Below are positions 5,613 to 9,922 of a stretch of DNA of 9,922 nt, in pieces. Each line of letters starts with the position of its first letter. Positions within the stretch are counted from its first letter, which is position 1. The stretch is from UBA1672 sp046542355. Lineage in GTDB: Bacteria > Pseudomonadota > Alphaproteobacteria > Micavibrionales > Micavibrionaceae. The stretch spans positions 1 to 9,922 of the forward strand of contig JBKHBN010000051.1 of the NCBI GenBank assembly GCA_046542355.1. Direction: 5' to 3'. Below the pieces are notes generated by a model. It saw only the letters and a program-made list of their open reading frames with translations. It did not search any database and was not told the origin of the DNA. Position numbers and translations under genes: made by a program.

Positions 5613-5948
5613 ATGACTCTTCATAAAGCAGAAAAAGTTGTGATTATCACAGAGAAAATCATCTCCAAGGGCGTTTGCGACATTATACTGGCTTGCGGCG
5701 CTACTGGATATACGATTGTTCCTGCAGGCGGGAAGGGGAGTCGTAATATGCGCTCTACTCCCGATAGTGCTTTTGTGGTTGATGGTTTTGCCAATGTCAA
5801 AATCGATACTATAGTGCGCGATAAAGCCTTGGCTGAGAGCATCATGGCGCAGGTGGCCGAGAAGTATTTTGCACATTACTCTGGCATTACTTACGTAGAA
5901 AGCGTTGAAATCCTGCGCCCGGAGAAGTTTTACAAAACATCTGATTGA
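5613..5948 (+). CDS. sbtB: PII-like signalling protein SbtB, partner of SbtA
   Basis: A 111-residue protein of the SbtB branch of the PII superfamily, trimeric in known members, which binds adenine nucleotides (cAMP, AMP, ADP, ATP) and docks on the cytoplasmic face of SbtA to inhibit it. Visible matches are the first strand KVVIITEKII (8-17), the CGATGYTIVPAGGKGSRN segment (28-45) with the nucleotide-binding GGKGSRN at the T-loop base, the strand ANVKIDTIV (60-68), and the C-terminal AEKYFAHYSGITYVESVEIL (82-101). The canonical C-terminal Cys-Gly-Pro-(E/D)-Gly-Cys redox tail is missing; the protein ends KFYKTSD. SD AAAGGA (5598-5603) is 9 nt before the ATG. The 31-bp gap from sbtA and the lack of a terminator indicate one operon. 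Confidence 0.88.
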   Translation: MTLHKAEKVVIITEKIISKGVCDIILACGATGYTIVPAGGKGSRNMRSTPDSAFVVDGFANVKIDTIVRDKALAESIMAQVAEKYFAHYSGITYVESVEILRPEKFYKTSD

Positions 5949-5952
5949 TTTT

Positions 5953-6756
5953 TTAGTTGTTTGTATTGTCTTCTTCTTGCCCGGCAGCTGTTGTTTGATC
6001 GTTGTATAAAGCGGCAGCCAGTCCTTCGGTTTGTTCTTTGTTGAGTTGAATGAAGAAGACGCCGTCTTGCTGAACGACTTTTACCTTGTCTTCGGGAATC
6101 GAATAGCGTTTCGGTTTTCCTTCGGGTACAAGCGCTTCTTTTAGAGTAAAGTTAAATGACTGAGCTTCGCCGTCATCATATTTGACAACACTGACGTTAC
6201 CGATGATGTGACCTTCATAATCAAATACCTTGCCATCAAAATATTCTTCTTTGACTTCGTAGCGCACTTCCCTGACATCATCATTTGTAATGTTTAGATC
6301 TTCGGGATCGGCATTAACGACCACTTGTGGCGGAGTGTCGCCAAAAAGACGATCTGTCTCTATTTCCATGTCCTGAACCCATTCAGCTTCTTTGGCGTTT
6401 AAAGGCCCATCCTCCATACCGTCATCGATTCCAGCGAACATTTGATAGAAGAAATCATATACGCCGCTGCGACCACTGTCTTCTGCATAGCGGTTGCCAG
6501 GCATTTGCGTGTTTTGTTCGGTTTGCGCTTGTTGCATTTCGGCGGGACGCACAGAGCTTTGTTCTTTCTGGTTTGTGTCATCGTAACCAAATATATACCA
6601 GCCAAAAAAGGCAAATACACCAAGGACAATCACGATAAAGGAAACCAGCGCCATTATTGAACGTTCGGCATAGGGTTGGTTAATTGATCCCCACGAGAAA
6701 ACTGGTGCTGTATGCGGGTTTGTGCGTGGGTCTTGTTCACCTTGATAGGGGCTCAT
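5953..6756 (-). CDS. Membrane-anchored PRC-barrel domain protein
   Basis: The 267-residue product has a short proline-rich N-terminus (1-33), one membrane span (about 34-57), a long acidic, glutamine-rich linker (58-165), and a C-terminal segment (about 168-250) that reads like a PRC-barrel: FDGKVFDYEGHIIGNVSVV, an acidic turn, then RYSIPEDKVKVVQQDGVFFI and a closing helix. PRC-barrels are small beta domains found in RimM, in photosynthetic reaction centre H subunits and in many stand-alone adaptor proteins; their partners vary, so no reaction can be given. Arg32 before the span and acidic residues after it suggest that the C-terminal part faces the periplasm. A strong SD (AAGGAGGA on the minus strand, 6764-6771) lies 7 nt before the ATG. 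It is convergent with sbtB, ending 4 bp from its stop. Confidence 0.8.
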   Translation of the reverse strand: MSPYQGEQDPRTNPHTAPVFSWGSINQPYAERSIMALVSFIVIVLGVFAFFGWYIFGYDDTNQKEQSSVRPAEMQQAQTEQNTQMPGNRYAEDSGRSGVYDFFYQMFAGIDDGMEDGPLNAKEAEWVQDMEIETDRLFGDTPPQVVVNADPEDLNITNDDVREVRYEVKEEYFDGKVFDYEGHIIGNVSVVKYDDGEAQSFNFTLKEALVPEGKPKRYSIPEDKVKVVQQDGVFFIQLNKEQTEGLAAALYNDQTTAAGQEEDNTNN

Positions 6757-7001
6757 AATGCTATCCTCCTTGCTGATTTTTTTGTTTTGTTTTTACGCAG
6801 GTGGAAAATATATTCCATGTTTGCATATCCCAACGTCTAATATTGAATATAAGTTCCTTTTTATTTAGGTAGCGTACTCATAAAATGTTTTCATTCTGCG
6901 CGTATCAAATTTTTGATAGATACGCATGAAAGGCGCGCATGGGCATAGCCATAGCTACGTTCAAGCGACTTGACTACCTAATTGCAGGAATTTAGCAGCT
7001 C
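6757..7001. other. Intergenic region between two minus-strand genes
   Basis: About 245 bases with no gene. It should hold the promoter of the PRC-barrel gene and any terminator of the DJ-1 gene, but no clear sigma-70 pair or terminator was found. It contains a nested palindrome (6900-6925), a small perfect hairpin TCAAG-CGA-CTTGA (6961-6973), and the long-range inverted pair TAGGTAG (6866-6872) / CTACCTA (6973-6979). Confidence 0.5.
6900..6925. repeat. Nested inverted repeat between the DJ-1 and PRC-barrel genes
   Basis: The outer arms GCGTATC (6900-6906) and GATACGC (6919-6925) enclose 12 nt. A second palindrome, TATCAAA (6903-6909) with TTTGATA (6912-6918), shares bases with the outer left arm, so the two hairpins compete. 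There is no T-tract on either side, so it is unlikely to be a simple terminator. An operator or an alternative-fold element is possible. Confidence 0.5.
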
Positions 7002-7565
7002 TTAAGGCGTTTGTTCTTTGTGTTTTCCTTCGAAAAATTCCTCAACCAGTTTGTCACAGAACGCTTGAAGATCGTCCGGGCTGCGGCTTGTGACCAGGCC
7101 GTTATCGACCACGACTTCTTCATCGATCCATTTGCCCCCGGCATTTTCAATATCCGTTTTCAGGCTGCGCCATGAGGTGAGGGTGCGTCCATTGACAACG
7201 TCTGCTTCTACCAGCATCCATGGGCCATGACAAATGGCGGCGACAGGTTTATGTTGTTCGAAGAATTCCCGAACAAACTGTATGGCGCGCTCATCCATAC
7301 GAAGATCATCGGGATTTTGAACCCCCCCGGGCAGGACAAGGCCATCATATTCTATTGCACTTACGTCATGTACATCTTTGTCTATTTTGTAGACTGTGGC
7401 CGGATCTCCCTGATTTTCGCCTTGAATTAATCCCAGCCCTATGGAGACAAGCTCTGCTCTGCCTCCTGCGTTTTTTATGTGAATCATTGGCTCAGTGAGT
7501 TCGCTTTGTTCAAATCCATGCGTGGCTAGAAAAGCAATCTTTTTACCTTCGAGCGGGTGTAGCAT
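7002..7565 (-). CDS. DJ-1/PfpI family protein (class I glutamine amidotransferase-like)
   Basis: The 187-residue product has the size and motifs of bacterial PfpI/YhbO/DJ-1 proteins, small cytoplasmic flavodoxin-like enzymes linked to stress survival, with glyoxalase, deglycase or peptidase activity reported or argued for different members. Seen: the first strand KKIAFLATHGFEQSELTEP (8-26) with Glu19 and Glu22 at the conserved acidic positions, YDGLVLPGGVQNPDDLR (73-89), and the nucleophile elbow VAAICHGPWMLVEA (108-121) with Cys112 and His113. RTLTSWRSLKTDIENAGG (127-144) and GLVTSRSPDDLQAF (156-169) are typical of the PfpI/YhbO group. The core is complete, so activity is likely. An SD (AGGAGA on the minus strand, 7574-7579) lies 8 nt before the ATG. 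It is monocistronic or weakly linked to the PRC-barrel gene 245 bp downstream. Which activity it has cannot be read from sequence. Confidence 0.93.
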   Translation of the reverse strand: MLHPLEGKKIAFLATHGFEQSELTEPMIHIKNAGGRAELVSIGLGLIQGENQGDPATVYKIDKDVHDVSAIEYDGLVLPGGVQNPDDLRMDERAIQFVREFFEQHKPVAAICHGPWMLVEADVVNGRTLTSWRSLKTDIENAGGKWIDEEVVVDNGLVTSRSPDDLQAFCDKLVEEFFEGKHKEQTP

Positions 7566-7830
7566 AATTGGTGTCTCCTGTGTGTTTGCTTTGTGTATCC
7601 AATAATTTTATTTGTAAATAGTTCCCCTTTTTTTTATAGTAATGGATGTTGGTTTGATTTTCGAGAGCTGTTGGATAGAGGTGATTTTTCTTTGTTATTG
7701 ACTTTAATTTTTGATTTTTGAGGTGTAGATTTTCTTTGATGATTTTAGCCTGATACTGATTAAATCGGGCAGGGTTTCTCAGAGGGTATCTTTTAAATAC
7801 TGCGTAACATGTTTTAATATCAGGGGATTC
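7566..7830. other. Divergent intergenic region between DJ-1 and chemoreceptor genes
   Basis: About 265 bases holding the promoters of two divergent genes. It is T-rich with an eight-T run near 7629-7636. TTGACT (7698-7703) is a good -35 match, but no fitting -10 lies 16-18 bp downstream. GCCTGATA (7748-7755) only partly resembles the flagellar sigma-28 -10 box, and no matching -35 was seen. No gene is supported. Confidence 0.45.
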
Positions 7831-9798
7831 ATGTTCATGCAGTTTAAAAATCTGAAAATCGGTGCAAAGCTTGGCTTGCTGGTGTCTTTTGCTTTGTTTA
7901 TTACTGTTTCCTTTGTATCTTTAGTTGCTTTTTTTAATTTGAAACATACGATTGTTAGTGCAAAAAGGCATGAATTTACCGGTAAGGAGCAGCTTTTTAA
8001 ACAATCGCTTGCTGCGCAATATGAAAAAGCAGTGATGTTGTCTTCTTTTGTGGCTTCTATGCCCACTGTTCAGGAGGCTTTTTATAAAAAAGATAGAGAA
8101 GCGTTAAAGGACGCTCTTTTGCCGGTTTTCGATAAATTGAAACAAGAATATGCTGTTAGACAGTTTCAGTTTCATTTGCCTCCCGCGACTTCATTTTTAC
8201 GGTTGCATAAGTTGGAGAAATACGGTGATGATCTTTCAGGGTTCCGGAAAACGGTGGTGGAAGCTAATGGTGGAAAGGTTGAAATAGCCGGTCTTGAAGT
8301 TGGTGTGGCCGGTCTTGGCGTGCGCGGTGTAACACCTGTCTTTTATCAATATGAGCATGTGGGGACAGTTGAGTTTGGTTTGAATTTCGGGCAAAGCTTC
8401 TTTGATAATTATAAAGAGAAGAATGGTTCAGATGTCGCGTTGTTCATTAATCGCGATAGTGGGCCTGAGCTTTTTGCCTCGACTTTTTCTGAGGATATGG
8501 GGCTAAGCGCTGGTCTGCTTGATGACATCAAGATTGCTGAGAATGGATTGAATAAAACACTGGGCGGGAGGGATTATGCTCTTGTGTCTTTTCCGGTATA
8601 TGATTATTCGGGGCATGAGTTGGGTGATGCGGTTTTGGCTATTGATGTGAGCGAGTATGTCTCTCAGTTGAATTTTTCATTGATGATTAGTGCTCTTAGC
8701 CTTCTTGGTGCAAGTATTATCGCGTTTTTGTTTGTACGTATCGTTAATAAAACTGTTTCTGTTCCTCTTCGTGATATAACCGAGCGGATGGAAGCTCTTC
8801 TTAAAGGGGACACGGTCAGTGAGGTGCCCTGTCTGGGGCGAAAAGATGAGATTGGGTCAATTGCCAATGCTTTTAGCGTGTTTAGAGATAATGCTGTTGA
8901 GAAGGGATTGTTGGAAAAAGAAGCACAGGAGCAACAGGCTCAGCAGAAAAACAGGATTGAGAAGGTTAATCAGGCTGTCGAGACGTTCCAAACCCGTATT
9001 GATGATGTGCTGGAACATCTTAATAGTGCGACACAAACGACACAGAGTGATGCCAGTACGTCCAGAAGTCTGGTGGAGGAAACCCTTCACCAGAGTATGG
9101 GAGCCGCGGATTCTGCGGAGCAGGCGGCATCGAATGTGCAAACTGTTGCTGCGGCTGTTACCGAGCTTACGGCCTCTATTCAGGAAATTTCCCGTAGTGT
9201 TCAAGATGCTGCGATTTCAGTAAAAGAGTGTAATGAGTATGCTGCTGCTTCAGCAGAAAATCTGGATCGGCTACAAGAGCGCGTTAATAATATAGATAGC
9301 GTTATTGCGGCGATTAATGATGTAGCGGAACAAACTAATCTTCTGGCGCTTAATGCTACTATTGAAGCGGCAAGAGCCGGTGATGCCGGAAAGGGCTTTG
9401 CGGTTGTGGCCAATGAGGTTAAGAGTCTTGCTACCCAGACGGGAAGTATGACTGATGAAATTTCGGCAATGATGCAGGAAATTAAAGACAGTGCCAAAAC
9501 TACGATTGTTACTGTGCAAAATATTGTTGAGCAAATTAAAAATGTAGATCTTAAAACAACCGGTATTGCAGCTTCTGTTGAGCAACAGAATAATGCAACG
9601 CAGGAGATTGACCGTAGTGTTAATGAGGCAGCTTCCGGAACCCAGAATATCTCTGCCAAGCTTGTTGATATCAAAGATGCTGCTGATAAAAGTAAAGCAA
9701 CATCTGACTCTCTTGCTCGCTCTTCTGACGAGCTGGCCAAGCAAACCCGCAATATTGATGATTCTGTTAAGGAATTTCTAAAAGAGGTTATCGGGTAA
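7831..9798 (+). CDS. Methyl-accepting chemotaxis protein with double-Cache sensor
   Basis: A full-length transmembrane chemoreceptor of 655 residues. In order: a first span (about 13-35), an extracytoplasmic domain (about 36-280), a second span (about 281-304), a HAMP domain (about 303-357, with VPLRDITERM and GRKDEIGSIANAF), and a coiled-coil signalling domain whose CheA/CheW-binding hairpin tip is at about 494-535 (DVAEQTNLLALNATIEAA, then GFAVVANEVKSLA). The sensor domain carries RQFQFHLPPATSFLRLHK (110-127) and GLEVGVAGLGVRGVTPVF (154-171), features I associate with the dCache_3 type; the ligand is unknown. The protein ends KEFLKEVIG with no CheR-tethering pentapeptide. AGGGG (7822-7826) serves either ATG 7831 (spacing 4) or ATG 7837 (spacing 10), so the first two residues are uncertain. 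It stands alone, with no che or flagellar genes beside it. Confidence 0.95.
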   Translation: MFMQFKNLKIGAKLGLLVSFALFITVSFVSLVAFFNLKHTIVSAKRHEFTGKEQLFKQSLAAQYEKAVMLSSFVASMPTVQEAFYKKDREALKDALLPVFDKLKQEYAVRQFQFHLPPATSFLRLHKLEKYGDDLSGFRKTVVEANGGKVEIAGLEVGVAGLGVRGVTPVFYQYEHVGTVEFGLNFGQSFFDNYKEKNGSDVALFINRDSGPELFASTFSEDMGLSAGLLDDIKIAENGLNKTLGGRDYALVSFPVYDYSGHELGDAVLAIDVSEYVSQLNFSLMISALSLLGASIIAFLFVRIVNKTVSVPLRDITERMEALLKGDTVSEVPCLGRKDEIGSIANAFSVFRDNAVEKGLLEKEAQEQQAQQKNRIEKVNQAVETFQTRIDDVLEHLNSATQTTQSDASTSRSLVEETLHQSMGAADSAEQAASNVQTVAAAVTELTASIQEISRSVQDAAISVKECNEYAAASAENLDRLQERVNNIDSVIAAINDVAEQTNLLALNATIEAARAGDAGKGFAVVANEVKSLATQTGSMTDEISAMMQEIKDSAKTTIVTVQNIVEQIKNVDLKTTGIAASVEQQNNATQEIDRSVNEAASGTQNISAKLVDIKDAADKSKATSDSLARSSDELAKQTRNIDDSVKEFLKEVIG

Positions 9799-9825
9799 AA
9801 TCATCTGTATTAGTTGAGAATAGTG

Positions 9826-9838
9826 GAGGCTGTGCCTC
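9826..9838 (+). other. Small hairpin after the chemoreceptor gene, possible weak terminator
   Basis: GAGGC (9826-9830) pairs with GCCTC (9834-9838) around TGT, followed by only two T. The 5-bp stem and missing T-tract make it a poor intrinsic terminator. The last 80 bases of the window show no gene. Confidence 0.25.
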
Positions 9839-9922
9839 TTATGACTTTCTCTCATATTATTGGATAAGGCAGCTCTAAAAACCGGATACATTTCCTTTGC
9901 CTGTCATAAAAGCGCGGTTTAG

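Noticed and set aside
7748..7755. Possible sigma-28 (flagellar) -10 box GCCTGATA before the chemoreceptor gene
   Set aside because: One inserted base relative to GCCGATAA and no TAAA-type -35 at the right distance.
9201..9752. Minus-strand frame of 183 codons with Leu/Ser/Ala-rich product
   Set aside because: Antisense to the repetitive coiled-coil signalling domain of the chemoreceptor, which commonly yields long false frames.
9879..9920. Inverted pair AAACCG / CGGTTT at the end of the window
   Set aside because: Arms are 30 nt apart and the window ends there, so a terminator or repeat cannot be judged.

Overview
The window reads as chromosomal DNA of a Gram-negative proteobacterium, most likely an alphaproteobacterium. 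The reasons are the tuf C-terminus, the tuf/secE/nusG neighbourhood, and a chemoreceptor whose sensor domain resembles a type I have seen mainly in alphaproteobacteria. The DNA is AT-leaning with T-rich intergenic stretches. No mobile elements, tRNAs, rRNAs or CRISPR arrays were seen. Species cannot be fixed from the sequence alone.

Layout. (1) 1-2667, translation/secretion/transcription core: the last 17 codons of tuf with an intrinsic terminator, a secreted protein of unknown function with its own promoter, an orphan gcvH (glycine cleavage H-like lipoyl carrier) with a terminator overlapping its stop codon, then secE and nusG behind a long T-rich leader. The usual tRNA-Trp between tuf and secE is absent, and rplK does not follow nusG. 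(2) 2727-3440: an alpha/beta-hydrolase (EstA/lipase type) directly behind nusG. (3) 3521-5948: a compact bicarbonate-uptake module consisting of a LysR-type regulator, the Na+-dependent bicarbonate permease SbtA and its PII-like partner SbtB. Two abutting T-N11-A inverted repeats lie between the regulator and sbtA. (4) 5953-7565, minus strand: a membrane-anchored PRC-barrel protein (ending 4 bp from sbtB) and a DJ-1/PfpI family protein. (5) 7831-9798: a full-length methyl-accepting chemotaxis protein with a double-Cache-like sensor, HAMP and signalling domains.

How the genes may work together. The LysR regulator probably controls sbtAB through the two palindromes. SbtB probably gates SbtA in response to adenine nucleotides. 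This SbtB lacks the C-terminal Cys-Gly-Pro-x-Gly-Cys tail of the cyanobacterial protein, and this SbtA has a much shortened central cytoplasmic linker, so control probably differs from the cyanobacterial model. No Rubisco, carboxysome or carbonic anhydrase gene is visible here, so the bicarbonate may serve anaplerotic carboxylation or pH control; that is inference. The remaining genes look like independent units.
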